Positions 17,540 through 26,904 are shown, numbered from the stretch's first letter. The stretch: DNA of 64,000 bases from Roseihalotalea indica (GCF_022458895.1 NZ_JAINFL010000007.1:124001-188000); one strand, 5' to 3'. Made by a program: numbers and translations. Notes: a model not told the origin generated them from the sequence alone.

Positions 17540-20500
17540 ATGTTACGATTTTGGTGGATTTCTCTGCTATTCCTGTTATTTGCTTGCCACGACTCATCCC
17601 GGCGTATGCTGATCGTCTGTACGGAGGCTTCTCCCGAAGGGTTATCTGCCTTTCAGGAAGCGGCTGAGTCGCAGGGGTTAGAAGTAAATACAGTGGCTAA
17701 TCTCGCAGCCATTGATGAAGACACATTACAGCAGTACCGCACCTTGGTATTGTGGCAGCTACCCGAGCATTCACTATCCTACGTGCAGCAAACGGACCTG
17801 GAGCGTTTCGTGCAGGCCGGAGGCGGTTTGGTGTCAGTTGGAACAAACCTGGCCCCGCAGTACCAATGGCCCTGGTATCAGCAGTTAGCGAGTCAGTTTG
17901 GGGAAGAAGCTGAGGAAACGCTGGTGCAAAAAGTAAGCACCCATGACGAGGGCCACTCCGCAACAGCAGGAGTAGCGTTTGATGGCGGATATGTAGCCTT
18001 ACTGCCAAATCCCGATGAAATTAGTCAGGATCAATTAAGCGAGATTTTAGCCGAAGCATCGGCCCATCCTGTAAACTATGTCCTGGCCCGTTCACCCCGT
18101 GTGCCCGACGCTAGTCGGTTCACCCGCATTGTGCTGGATAATGACCTGAACGAACCCATGGAAATGGATATACTGCCCGACGGACGCGTGCTCTATATTG
18201 AGCGGAGGGGTAAGGTCTTCTTATATAACCCTGAAACTCAGGAGCGGAAAATGCTCACCGAGTTTGATGTTTGCACCGAAGGGAATTACGAAGATGGGTT
18301 GCTCGGTGTAGCCGTTGACCCAAAATTCAGCCAGAACCGCCGGGTGTATTTTTACTACTCTCATCCTGTAGATTCTGTACAGCGTTTGTCTCGCTTTTAT
18401 CTTTCCTCAGACAGCCTCATTTTAAGTAGCGAAAAGAAGTTACTGGACGTGCCGGTGCAGCGGTATACCTGCTGCCACTCCGGTGGTTCTATCCAGTTTG
18501 GTCCGGATGGACTGCTGTACTTATCTACCGGAGATAATACCAGCTCTAAAGAATCCAACGGTTATAGTCCGCTCGATGAGCGTCCTGGTCGTGGGCCGTT
18601 TGATTCGCAGAAGTCATCTGGCAATACCCACGATTTGCGAGGTAAAATCCTGCGTATTCGGGTGAATGATGATGGTAGTTATAGTATACCTCAGGGAAAC
18701 CTCTTTGCCAAAGATGGTTCAGAAGGACGACCGGAAATATATATCATGGGAGCTCGTAACCCGTTCCGTATTACCATTGACCCCAAGACCAATTGGCTAT
18801 ACTGGGGCGATGTAGGCCCTGATGTGGGAAAGGATGGAATACAGGGCCCCCAGAGCTACGATGAATGGAATCAGGCCCGGAAGCCCGGAAACTACGGCTG
18901 GCCTTACTTTGTAGCCGATAACAAAGCCTATCCCGACTGGGATTTTTATACCGACACCCCCGGCCCGTATTACAACCCGGCTGATCCGGTCAACGAATCG
19001 CCGAACAATTACGGAAGCAAACACCTGCCACCTGCTCAGCCAGCTATGATCTGGTACCCATACAGCGAGTCTGAGCAATGGCCCAACCTGGGAACTGGCT
19101 CGCGTAGTGCTATGGCCGGGCCAATCTATTATTCTGATCAGTATCCTTTCTCAGAAGTAAAGTTTCCCAGCTATTACGATGGTAAATTCTTTATTTTCGA
19201 GTGGGCCCGCAGCTGGATTAAAGTAGTGTCTTTTGATGCTCAGGGACTTCCTAATAAGATTGAACCTTTTCCGATTGACATGCCGCTTTCTAAGCCTATT
19301 GATATGGAATTTGGGCCAGACGGAGCTTTGTATGTGCTGGAATACGGTGCAAACTATTTCGCCAACAACGATGAAGCCCGGCTGGTGAAGATCGAGTATG
19401 CGGAAGGAAACCGTAACCCCATCGCTCAGTTAACGGCAGAGCAAAAAGTAGGCGCGGCACCCTTCACCGTGCAGTTCTCAGCCTTATCTTCTTATGATTA
19501 TGATGCGGAAGATGAGCTTTCGTATGAATGGTACTTTAGTGACGATAAAGTTCAATCAACCGAAGCCGAACCAACTTTTACGTTTGAAGAAACCGGAGTA
19601 TACACTCCCCGATTGGTCGTGAAAGATCAGGAAGGAAACACGAGTTCTGCCCAAACAGAAATCAGGGTAGGGAATGCACCTCCTCAGGTGGTCATTAGTA
19701 TTGACGGCAACCAAAGCTTCTACTTTGATAATCAGCGGCTAAATTATAAGGTGCAGGTTTCCGACCAGGAAGATGGCAGCACGCAGGCTGGGCAAATTGC
19801 TCCCGAGGCCGTACCGGTGCGGTTTGACTATTTGCAGGAAAGCAAAGATCTGGCCCTGCTGGGTAGTGGTATGTCTGTATCCCCTTTTCTTAAAGGAAAG
19901 CAACTGATTGATGGCAGCGATTGTAAATCATGCCATGCCCTGGCGGAGAAATCTATTGGCCCCAGTTACCAGGATGTAGCCGGACGTTACCATACCTCTC
20001 CTGATACCATTATTTCCTATCTGGCCAACAAGATTATTACCGGAGGAAACGGCAACTGGGGGCATAGCTTGATGGCCGCTCATCCCCAGCACAGCGTAGA
20101 AGAAACCAGCCAGATGGCCCAGTATATCCTGTCACTGGCTGATACCAATGGGGCTTCTGCAAATACCTCAGCGTTAGAGGGGACTTATGTGCTGAACCGC
20201 CATAAGGGGGAAAATGGAGCCTATTATCTTAGTGCTCAGTATACCGATCAGGGTGGCAATGGAATGCCGCCGCTTACTACCCGTAAGACCATTGCTCTCC
20301 GACATCCGCGGGTACAAGCCGAAGATTATGAGGAATTCAGTCAGGTGTCGCGGCAACGGCCCAATGGGGGAGAGTTCGCTTTTGTCAGCAATATTGTAGA
20401 TGGTGCCTACATCGGCTTCCATGATATTGATCTCACTGATATTGCTTCTCTTACCTTTTCAGCGGGTGGCCAAGTAGGCGGAACAATTGAAGTTCGTCTG

Positions 20501-20704
20501 GATAGCGCGGAGGGGGCGCTGGTTGGTCAGGCTAACGTAACTCCGAGCGAAGACCGCCGGGCACTGAATGAGTATGCTGCATCAGTACAGCCCACTAAAG
20601 GAAAACACGATGTGTACTTACTCTTTCGAAATCCGGAAGCTCCCGACCAATCACTGTTTATCCTGGACTGGATGTATTTTCATGCATCTGGTGACGCACT
20701 CTAA
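17540..20704 (+). CDS. ThuA-like/PQQ sugar dehydrogenase/PKD/cytochrome c/CBM6 lipoprotein
   Basis: A 1054-residue lipoprotein (lipobox LFAC, Cys16) combining five modules. Residues 22-190 resemble a ThuA/glutamine-amidotransferase-like fold (RMLIVCTEAS, RFVQAGGGLVSVG). Residues 200-630 are a soluble-glucose/sorbosone dehydrogenase propeller (LPDGRVLYIERRGKV, the CCHSGGS histidine, FGPDGLLYLSTGDN, GARNPFRI) that should use PQQ. Residues 640-720 are a PKD domain. A cytochrome c has C-K-S-C-H at 795-799. The last 125 residues look like a CBM6 carbohydrate-binding module (QAEDYEEFS). It probably oxidises sugar ends of a bound glycan and passes electrons to its own haem. It sits just after a second PQQ enzyme. 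Confidence 0.9.
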   Translation: MLRFWWISLLFLLFACHDSSRRMLIVCTEASPEGLSAFQEAAESQGLEVNTVANLAAIDEDTLQQYRTLVLWQLPEHSLSYVQQTDLERFVQAGGGLVSVGTNLAPQYQWPWYQQLASQFGEEAEETLVQKVSTHDEGHSATAGVAFDGGYVALLPNPDEISQDQLSEILAEASAHPVNYVLARSPRVPDASRFTRIVLDNDLNEPMEMDILPDGRVLYIERRGKVFLYNPETQERKMLTEFDVCTEGNYEDGLLGVAVDPKFSQNRRVYFYYSHPVDSVQRLSRFYLSSDSLILSSEKKLLDVPVQRYTCCHSGGSIQFGPDGLLYLSTGDNTSSKESNGYSPLDERPGRGPFDSQKSSGNTHDLRGKILRIRVNDDGSYSIPQGNLFAKDGSEGRPEIYIMGARNPFRITIDPKTNWLYWGDVGPDVGKDGIQGPQSYDEWNQARKPGNYGWPYFVADNKAYPDWDFYTDTPGPYYNPADPVNESPNNYGSKHLPPAQPAMIWYPYSESEQWPNLGTGSRSAMAGPIYYSDQYPFSEVKFPSYYDGKFFIFEWARSWIKVVSFDAQGLPNKIEPFPIDMPLSKPIDMEFGPDGALYVLEYGANYFANNDEARLVKIEYAEGNRNPIAQLTAEQKVGAAPFTVQFSALSSYDYDAEDELSYEWYFSDDKVQSTEAEPTFTFEETGVYTPRLVVKDQEGNTSSAQTEIRVGNAPPQVVISIDGNQSFYFDNQRLNYKVQVSDQEDGSTQAGQIAPEAVPVRFDYLQESKDLALLGSGMSVSPFLKGKQLIDGSDCKSCHALAEKSIGPSYQDVAGRYHTSPDTIISYLANKIITGGNGNWGHSLMAAHPQHSVEETSQMAQYILSLADTNGASANTSALEGTYVLNRHKGENGAYYLSAQYTDQGGNGMPPLTTRKTIALRHPRVQAEDYEEFSQVSRQRPNGGEFAFVSNIVDGAYIGFHDIDLTDIASLTFSAGGQVGGTIEVRLDSAEGALVGQANVTPSEDRRALNEYAASVQPTKGKHDVYLLFRNPEAPDQSLFILDWMYFHASGDAL

Positions 20705-20806
20705 GAAGCATCAATTTGTATTCAGAAAGATGTATTGCCACCTTCCGGGCGAAATATGCTAAGGCTCGGCAAGTATAATACTAACCATTTACCACTACAT
20801 TAGATT

Positions 20807-21388
20807 ATGGCTTTTCAGTTAAAAATATCGCTGGATTACAGCAATAAACCACCCATATGGAGGAAGGTGCTAGTACCAGACACCTTTTCCTTTCATGATT
20901 TGCATGCTGTTATTCAGACGGTGATGGGATGGGAAAATATGCACCTGTACGCTTTCCGGCCCGATGGTCATCGGGGAGAAGATATTGGTATTCCCTTTGA
21001 AGATGATTTTATGGGTGGCGAAACCACGGATGCCCGCAAGACCCGCATTAGAGAGTATTTAACCCACGAAAAGCAGGAAATAGCGTATGAGTATGACTTT
21101 GGAGATAGCTGGACCCATACGGTGCTCGTAGAGCAAATAACCGATGAAAAGATTATTGCTCCTCGCTGCCTCGGCGGCAAAGGGGCCTGCCCACCGGAAG
21201 ATTGTGGTGGCATCAACGGATACTATGGGTTGGTTGAGACCGTAAATGATCCGTCACATACAGAATATGCGGAGATGCGCGATTGGCTCGGTTTAGAAGA
21301 TGGAGAGGTTTGGGATGTTCATGAATTTGATATAGCTGATTGTGAACAGGACATCATTCATTTCCGTCAGTATACCGAAGGGTGGTAG
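20807..21388 (+). CDS. Plasmid pRiA4b ORF-3-like family protein
   Basis: A 193-residue cytosolic protein matching the pRiA4b ORF-3 family (PF07929): LKISLDYSNKPPIWRKVLV at the start, FHDLHAVIQTVMGW, YEYDFGDSWTHTVLVE, and a Cys-rich CLGGKGACPPEDCGG loop. The loop could bind metal. The family is widespread on chromosomes and mobile elements but has no agreed function. No mobile-element features surround it here. Confidence 0.9.
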   Translation: MAFQLKISLDYSNKPPIWRKVLVPDTFSFHDLHAVIQTVMGWENMHLYAFRPDGHRGEDIGIPFEDDFMGGETTDARKTRIREYLTHEKQEIAYEYDFGDSWTHTVLVEQITDEKIIAPRCLGGKGACPPEDCGGINGYYGLVETVNDPSHTEYAEMRDWLGLEDGEVWDVHEFDIADCEQDIIHFRQYTEGW

Positions 21389-21543
21389 TAATTGTGGAGT
21401 GGGGGAAGTGAGAGTAAGATTGCTGACCTAAGCTCAGGAAGGTGTAGGCTGGAAAGCACTATTTGGTTTTTTCTCGTTTATCAATGAACAGGTGATTCAT
21501 CGCTTGTTTTTATTTTATAATCAGTAAAACATTCTAGCTGTCT

Positions 21544-22500
21544 GTGTCACTCGCTACACCTGCACAATACCGTCCTTTTATATCAGGTCACTACAAAGTC
21601 GCACCTGGCCTCAATCCACTGAATACGGACTTTGGTAATGGGGCCAGCGATCAGCACATTTTTCAACTGGATCATCAGTATGCTCATTTTATAGAGAATA
21701 AGGCAGTTTGCAGAAGAGAAGGGATCGGAAAATATTATGTTCGATCACAAGAGTTTCCCGACACGCTGCAGGCAGTTACCTGCTATATAGCAGAAAAATT
21801 AGCAGAAGAGTATCCGAGTCAGTTTGAGTTGGAGCGGTCAGGCGATAAATATAAGCTCACCAATTGCCTTCGGAACTGTGCGCTTAGGTGGACAGAAGAA
21901 GGCCGATTGCTGGATCATTCAATATACACTTCAGTATCAGACGGGCTGGCCGATCAGGTACCGGAAGACCTCGCTATCTGGCAGGTACACGGCGAAAAAG
22001 ATTATCTATCTACGATTCATCTATGTTCGCCCAATCACTGGGCTCCGGCAGATAAAGTAGGCAGGCCCTTCTCTTTTGTTCATGCCCCGGTAGCCGGTAT
22101 GGATGCCCTACGCCGCCGTTATCAGCCCATGCTACGTTCGCTATTGCAACCCAAAACCTGGGTACGTTTTGCTTGGGGGCTTGGCACTGATACTCGCCTG
22201 AACCATCATCCGAAACCACCGCCCGGCATAACTTCTCAAGAGTGGATGGGGCGTTCGTTTGATCCCAATCATCCTCAATTGTATGTAAGGGTAGAACGGC
22301 AGACCTTAACCGGCTTTCCTGAAGTCCAGGCGGTATTATTCACCATTCGTACTTATTTTGAAGAAGTTCATCAACTACCCCGACCCGAGATACAGGCGTT
22401 GTCGGGGGCAGTAACCTCTATGTCGGAAGATGCCCTTCGCTATAAAGGGTTACATGAAGATAAAGCGCAGTTATTAGGCTGGCTGAATAGCCTGGCATGA
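21544..22500 (+). CDS. DUF3445 / haem-dependent N-demethylase-like protein
   Basis: A 318-residue protein of the DUF3445 (PF11927) family, whose fungal and bacterial relatives include a haem-dependent oxidative N-demethylase alpha subunit. Family motifs are visible: RYRPF-like start, IHLCSPNHWAPADKVGRPF near the middle, then VHAPVAGM, and LYVRVERQTLTGFPEVQAVLFTIRTYF. The only plausible start is GTG at 21544, because an in-frame stop lies three codons upstream and the next Met would remove conserved sequence. It is convergent with the gene at 22523. No partner subunits of the demethylase are nearby, so the activity is uncertain. Confidence 0.82.
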   Translation: MSLATPAQYRPFISGHYKVAPGLNPLNTDFGNGASDQHIFQLDHQYAHFIENKAVCRREGIGKYYVRSQEFPDTLQAVTCYIAEKLAEEYPSQFELERSGDKYKLTNCLRNCALRWTEEGRLLDHSIYTSVSDGLADQVPEDLAIWQVHGEKDYLSTIHLCSPNHWAPADKVGRPFSFVHAPVAGMDALRRRYQPMLRSLLQPKTWVRFAWGLGTDTRLNHHPKPPPGITSQEWMGRSFDPNHPQLYVRVERQTLTGFPEVQAVLFTIRTYFEEVHQLPRPEIQALSGAVTSMSEDALRYKGLHEDKAQLLGWLNSLA

Positions 22501-22522
22501 TGCAGGAACGGAGTTTTCTGCT

Positions 22523-23413
22523 TTAATTATCTTTCTTTATGGAGACAAATACGCCAATCAGCGAAGCCAGGGCTGTAACCAGAAAAAAGAGCAGCGTAAA
22601 AGTGATTGCGGTTTCCTGTTCAATAGCCAGGTACTGGAAACCGTAGAGAAACACCAATTCACGTGCGCCTACTCCACCAATAGTAAAAGGCAATACTGCC
22701 ACTACCGACGAGACCATAAACAACGTCAGATAATCCAGATAGTGGGCATCAACCGACAAGCTATAGAGTAACAACAGTGCAGTAAGTACCTGCCCTGCCT
22801 GTACCCAGAATGACCAGTGGGTGGTAGACCAAAATGCTGAAGTAAAAAGCGGAAAAAGCAATTTATTAAAGACGTAGTACCCTGGTAATACTAATAGCGT
22901 TCCGGCAATTACCAACGTATCAAAATAGGGTATGGTGCTGGAGTAAGAGCTAAAAAGCAGGAATATCCCGGCCATTATAAGCAGCAGTACCAGCCCGCTA
23001 AGCCGGTCGAGCAGCGAGGTGCTAATCAGGTGCTTGGTTTTGGCCTGAAAGCGTTGCTTCAGCAGATAAACTTTATACCCATCGCCACTAATACTGCCTG
23101 GCAAAAAGAGATTATAAAACATGCTCAGGTACAAGAGCTCTATATTATACCGGTTGCTAATTCGAATGCCTAGTGCCGTTAGGTAGGCCTTAAACCGCCA
23201 TGCCGCCGCTATTTTAGAGAGATTGAAAGCCAGAAAAGCCAGCAGAAAGTAACCGGGGTGAGTTTGCAGCAATGTGTCTAGTGCCTCGCGGGCATCAATC
23301 TTGCGAAACACAAAAAATAAGGCTGTAGCCGAAAGCAAAAGTTTAAGCAAAAAACTAAGCCTACGGCGGGTAGCTGACTTCTTAGGGATCGGTTGCGTCG
23401 GGTTAGCTGTCAC
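22523..23413 (-). CDS. Flippase-like integral membrane protein (LPG synthase TM family)
   Basis: A 296-residue polytopic protein of the lysylphosphatidylglycerol synthase transmembrane/UPF0104 family, with about eight hydrophobic helices and a basic N-terminal tail. Diagnostic pieces include LFLPGSISGDGYKVYLLKQ, STSLLDRLSGL, and FTIGGVGARELVFLYG near the C-terminus. Relatives are suspected lipid or polyprenyl-linked sugar flippases. The start overlaps the end of the GT39 gene by 11 bp, so the two form an operon; a joint role in moving and using lipid-linked sugar is a reasonable inference. Confidence 0.88.
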   Translation of the reverse strand: MTANPTQPIPKKSATRRRLSFLLKLLLSATALFFVFRKIDAREALDTLLQTHPGYFLLAFLAFNLSKIAAAWRFKAYLTALGIRISNRYNIELLYLSMFYNLFLPGSISGDGYKVYLLKQRFQAKTKHLISTSLLDRLSGLVLLLIMAGIFLLFSSYSSTIPYFDTLVIAGTLLVLPGYYVFNKLLFPLFTSAFWSTTHWSFWVQAGQVLTALLLLYSLSVDAHYLDYLTLFMVSSVVAVLPFTIGGVGARELVFLYGFQYLAIEQETAITFTLLFFLVTALASLIGVFVSIKKDN

Positions 23414-24947
23414 GAAACTTAATCAATACAAATTCTAAATCTTCGTAGGTAAAAGTATAAAAAACCTCGTATTCAACGTCAGTCAGCAAACGCCGGTCAG
23501 CTAAAAAGAATTCCTGTGGAGCAGTATCTTGTTTATGGCTAAGTACTTCTTCTCGGGCTCGTTCCAGGTAAAAAACCGTGGATAACGAACAGCGAGAGTC
23601 CTTGTATAGATAAAGCGGTTGCCCCTGAGTGATTTCAGTAATCTGTTGGGCATCTTCTTTATCCGAAGCAGCGCTCCCTTCCAAAGCTCGGTAAGGCAAA
23701 ATAAGCAGCGCAAAAATAAAGCGAAGAATCACCGCTAGCATAATCACATTAAGTAGGGCGTAGGTAGGCTTGCGAAGATGAAGCACCAGTAACGCGATTA
23801 ATACTACGTTCGCTACTACGGCTACCACAACTTTATTAGGGATTTCCTCTAGCTGAGGGATGAATGGCAAGGCAACGCTGGTCATACCAGCCAGCACAAT
23901 TAACCCGGTAACAACGCCATGAAACCACCGAAACCGAAGTGACGGGCTATTCAATGTAAAACTGGTATAACTATAGGCCAGTACTGCCACTAGCAACGGA
24001 TACAGCATGTACACGTAGCGAGAACGGGTGCCCGGGGAAATCCAGTATACGGCAATATTACTCAGAAAGAGTATAAGGCAAAATAAAATAAAGGGTTGCT
24101 GCCGGATAGCGGTGGGTATGCCACGCCGAAGGGTAAATAGCAGTAGCAAAGAAGCCGGAGCTACGTTTTTTAGGGTCTCCAGCGGAAACAAAAACAAGTG
24201 TGGTAGCAGGGTTGTCAACTTATTTTCCAGCATAGTACGCTCACTGCTCTGAGACCAGAGGGAGTCTTCACTTGTAAAGTAGTACATAAAGGGGTTGTAC
24301 TGATTATACCACCAGAAGTACCCTCCCACAATCAAGAGGAAGGTTAAGATGCCTGTTAGGTGAGCCAGGCTGAACAATTTCCTGAAGTTACCCTGATACA
24401 GAAAAAAAACGCCCAATGAAACCGCCAGAAACACCGGGGAGGGTAATCCTTTGGTTAACGTTCCCAAAGCGCCTAGTGCATAGGTGGTAATGAATAGCCA
24501 GTAATATTGCTGCCGCTGGTAGAAATGGTAGATCGTAAAGAAACTAGCCAGGGTGATGAAGGAATAAAACAAGTCAATTTCTCCGGCAGTGGCCGAGAAA
24601 TAAAACAGTATATCTACCATAATCCAGGTGAGCAGCCCGGCATACGCCCCTAGCGAGAAACTAACGTATCGGCGACCCATCAGAAAAACCAGGCCTCCCA
24701 TTCCTAAAAAAGATAGAATTGAGAAAAAGCGAACGGCATATTCTGAGTAGTTTCTGAAGAGCTTAAAACCGCCGATGATCACCCAGTTATACAGGGGGGG
24801 CTTTTTGTAATAATATTCTCCCATCTCGGTAGGCACAATCCAATTGCCCTGAAAAAGCATCTCCAGCGCAATCAGAGCCCGACGGGGTTCTTCATGTTTA
24901 AGGGGGGCATGCCCCAGACAGATAAAAAAAGAGGCAATGGCTAACAC
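23403..24947 (-). CDS. GT39/ArnT-like membrane glycosyltransferase (second copy)
   Basis: A protein of about 514 residues with many membrane helices and the ArnT-type first loop (HEEPRRALIALEMLFQGNWIVP, then EYYYKKPPLYNW). The family transfers sugars from polyprenyl phosphate in the inner membrane. The listed start is GTG at 24947; no ATG exists in frame in the N-terminal region. The first membrane helix continues about eight codons upstream (QYLLLIAV), so the true start may be a further-upstream rare codon. It overlaps the flippase-like gene downstream. It differs clearly in sequence from the GT39 protein at 10923-12455. Confidence 0.87.
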   Translation of the reverse strand: MLAIASFFICLGHAPLKHEEPRRALIALEMLFQGNWIVPTEMGEYYYKKPPLYNWVIIGGFKLFRNYSEYAVRFFSILSFLGMGGLVFLMGRRYVSFSLGAYAGLLTWIMVDILFYFSATAGEIDLFYSFITLASFFTIYHFYQRQQYYWLFITTYALGALGTLTKGLPSPVFLAVSLGVFFLYQGNFRKLFSLAHLTGILTFLLIVGGYFWWYNQYNPFMYYFTSEDSLWSQSSERTMLENKLTTLLPHLFLFPLETLKNVAPASLLLLFTLRRGIPTAIRQQPFILFCLILFLSNIAVYWISPGTRSRYVYMLYPLLVAVLAYSYTSFTLNSPSLRFRWFHGVVTGLIVLAGMTSVALPFIPQLEEIPNKVVVAVVANVVLIALLVLHLRKPTYALLNVIMLAVILRFIFALLILPYRALEGSAASDKEDAQQITEITQGQPLYLYKDSRCSLSTVFYLERAREEVLSHKQDTAPQEFFLADRRLLTDVEYEVFYTFTYEDLEFVLIKFRDS

Positions 24948-25185
24948 CGCAATCAGTAGCAGGTACTGGCGCTGGGTGCGGTCTAGTGACGCCGGAAAGG
25001 TCGATTGGTTATAATTAATGAGTTTTCTCCGTTTTAGTATGATGCGTGCAAAGTTCGGGAATCGCGAAAGAAAGACAACATAAAAGCTCAGAATCTTTCA
25101 ATTTTTTATGGTCGCTAATTGAAACATACTAAACTTTTTATAACTTAGCTTGTCACAGATACACGAGACCTAACTGGATAGCTGC

Positions 25186-25716
25186 TTGTCGGAAGAACAA
25201 CTCATACGGGGATTACGCAATAAGGATAAACAGGCCTTTACCTACCTGTATGATCACTATTCTCCTGCTATATTTGGGGTAATATCTCGTATTGTTACCG
25301 AGCCGAAAGTAGCTGAAGAAGTGCTTCAGGATGTTTTTCTCAAATTCTGGAATAAAATAGACCATTACGATGAAAGTAAGGGAGCACTGTTTACCTGGAT
25401 GCTTACCTTAACCCGAAACACCTCCCGCGACCGACTGCGATCCAAAGAATATAAATCAACCCATAAAACCGATTCGATATCCGACTACGTACATAAGGTG
25501 GAAGGCACACACGCCGTAAACCCCGATGTGTCTGATATTGGACTACGGAATACGCTTGGCCAGCTGAATGAAGAGCAACAATTTGTTGTAGAAATGCTCT
25601 ATTTTCGTGGTTACAGTCAATCAGAACTATCCAAAGAATTTGATATTCCCCTTGGAACGGTGAAAACCCGGGTACGGAGTGCTATGCTTAAACTTCGAAA
25701 ACTACTACGTGTTTGA
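25186..25716 (+). CDS. ECF RNA polymerase sigma factor (SigK-like), TTG start
   Basis: A 176-residue sigma factor. Region 2 runs from about residue 15 (FTYLYDHYSPAIFGVI, AEEVLQDVFLKFWNKI, FTWMLTLTRNTSRDRLR) and region 4 from about 120 (LGQLNEEQQFVVEML, YSQSELSKEF, GTVKTRVRSAMLKLRKLL). An in-frame stop at 25171 leaves CTG 25174 or TTG 25186 as starts; TTG gives the family's usual N-terminus. The stop codon shares a base with the ATG of the anti-sigma gene (TGATG), so the two are translationally coupled. Confidence 0.92.
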   Translation: MSEEQLIRGLRNKDKQAFTYLYDHYSPAIFGVISRIVTEPKVAEEVLQDVFLKFWNKIDHYDESKGALFTWMLTLTRNTSRDRLRSKEYKSTHKTDSISDYVHKVEGTHAVNPDVSDIGLRNTLGQLNEEQQFVVEMLYFRGYSQSELSKEFDIPLGTVKTRVRSAMLKLRKLLRV

Positions 25717-26576
25717 TGAACGTTGAACGATACATAGCGTCAGGTAAATTAGAAGCGTATGTCCTCGGCGAGCTTAACGAAGCTGAAGAGCAGGAGGTCT
25801 TACGTATGGCTCAGGAACATCCGGAAATTAAGGAAGAACTGAATGCCTTAGAACATACCCAGGAGCAGTTAGCTTTTGACTGCGCCATTACTCCCCCCGA
25901 TTCAGCTCGTGCTGCTTTATTTTCTCAGATTGGAGTAGATGAAGCCGCTACTAATGCAGAATCTTCTTTGTCTACTGGCAGTGACAGTAAAGCCTTAAAT
26001 CCTCCTTCGCCTAAATCCACTGAAAAGACCACTACTACGCGTATGTTGCCTCGGTGGGTTCCGGTAAGTATGGCGGCGGCTGTTACCTGGATTGTACTCG
26101 CTACCGGAGCAGCCCTTTATTTCTGGCAGCAGTGGCAGCAAACAGAAGAAGATTTGCAGATTGCCTCAGCGCAAAATGTGGAAATAGCCCAGCAATACGA
26201 TCGGATACAGCGGACCAGTCAGTCTCTCGAGCAGCAGGTAGATATCCTGTCTGACCCCAGCGTGCAGCGTATTGCTTTGCAGGGGCTGGATATTGCTCCG
26301 GATGCGCAAGCCGTTGTTTACTGGAACACCAATGCCCAAAGCGTGTTTCTTAATTCGGCTGGCCTACCTCAGCCCGGTTCCAACCAGCAGTACCAATTGT
26401 GGGCCATTGTAGACGGTAAGCCCGTAAGTGCTGGCGTTGTTCCTGTAGACGCCGGTGATGATCTGCTGACCATGGCGCAGATCGCCAATGCATCAGCTTT
26501 TGCCATTACCCTGGAACCGCTCGGCGGCAGCGAAGCACCTACGATGGAAGCGATGTATGTGATGGGTGAAGTGTAA
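25716..26576 (+). CDS. RskA-like anti-sigma factor
   Basis: A 286-residue single-pass membrane protein. The N-terminal 75 residues are the cytoplasmic sigma-binding part (KLEAYVLGELNEAEEQEV is typical of RskA-family anti-sigma domains). A Ser/Pro/Thr-rich linker follows. One membrane helix lies near 116-134 (VPVSMAAAVTWIVLATG). The periplasmic part has a short coiled coil (about 140-170) and an RskA C-terminal domain (PF10099; VYWNTNAQSVFLN, QYQLWAIVDGKPVSAG). It should hold the upstream sigma factor inactive until an envelope signal arrives. The start at 25716 overlaps the sigma stop. Confidence 0.92.
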   Translation: MNVERYIASGKLEAYVLGELNEAEEQEVLRMAQEHPEIKEELNALEHTQEQLAFDCAITPPDSARAALFSQIGVDEAATNAESSLSTGSDSKALNPPSPKSTEKTTTTRMLPRWVPVSMAAAVTWIVLATGAALYFWQQWQQTEEDLQIASAQNVEIAQQYDRIQRTSQSLEQQVDILSDPSVQRIALQGLDIAPDAQAVVYWNTNAQSVFLNSAGLPQPGSNQQYQLWAIVDGKPVSAGVVPVDAGDDLLTMAQIANASAFAITLEPLGGSEAPTMEAMYVMGEV

Positions 26577-26730
26577 ATCACTCCTGCTTTTCTTCAAAAA
26601 ATGAGCGATAAATAATCGATCCGGCCATAGGGGTTATTTCGTATATAACTTCAAGAACGTAATGGGCCAGATGAATTGATGGGCTGCTATGAAGATAGGG
26701 AAGGTTTATAGTTTCTTTGGTTGATATACG

Positions 26731-26738
26731 TATGTTTG
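26731..26738 (+). promoter_or_regulatory. TAnnTTTG promoter box upstream of possible small RNA
   Basis: TATGTTTG at 26731-26738 is an exact match to the Bacteroidota -7 element. No good TTTG lies at the usual -33 distance (the nearest is TTTA at a 22-bp spacer), so it is a weak promoter call. Confidence 0.35.
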
Positions 26739-26744
26739 TCTTCC

Positions 26745-26834
26745 TTTTCTGATACATGGCCGGAGAGAACAGGAAAAGTTGAAACCGGAACCAGTTACGT
26801 TATCACGAAATCCCCCAATCCGGGGGATTTTTTT
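26745..26834 (+). ncRNA. Candidate small RNA of about 90 nt
   Basis: The segment lies between the -7 box at 26731-26738 and a strong terminator at 26808-26834, with no reading frame of note. Its 5' part can pair (CTTTTCTG with CAGGAAAAG, one bulge). It matches no RNA family I recognise. It could equally be the trailing part of the anti-sigma transcript, which ends about 230 bp upstream. Confidence 0.3.
26808..26834 (+). terminator. Strong intrinsic terminator
   Basis: Perfect 8-bp stem AATCCCCC / GGGGGATT with a 5-nt loop and a run of T. It is 230 bp beyond the anti-sigma stop and 70 bp before the sensor kinase start, so it insulates the kinase gene and may end a separate short transcript. 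Confidence 0.9.
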
Positions 26835-26904
26835 ATGCCTTTCTGCCCTGCAAATTCTAAATACAAATGGCTATCTTTAAGGTTGTAAGTGATTGACAAC
26901 CTTC

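Noticed and set aside
20807..21388. Evidence for an integrated plasmid because of the pRiA4b ORF-3-like gene
   Set aside because: The family is common on chromosomes, and no replication, transfer or integration genes are near.
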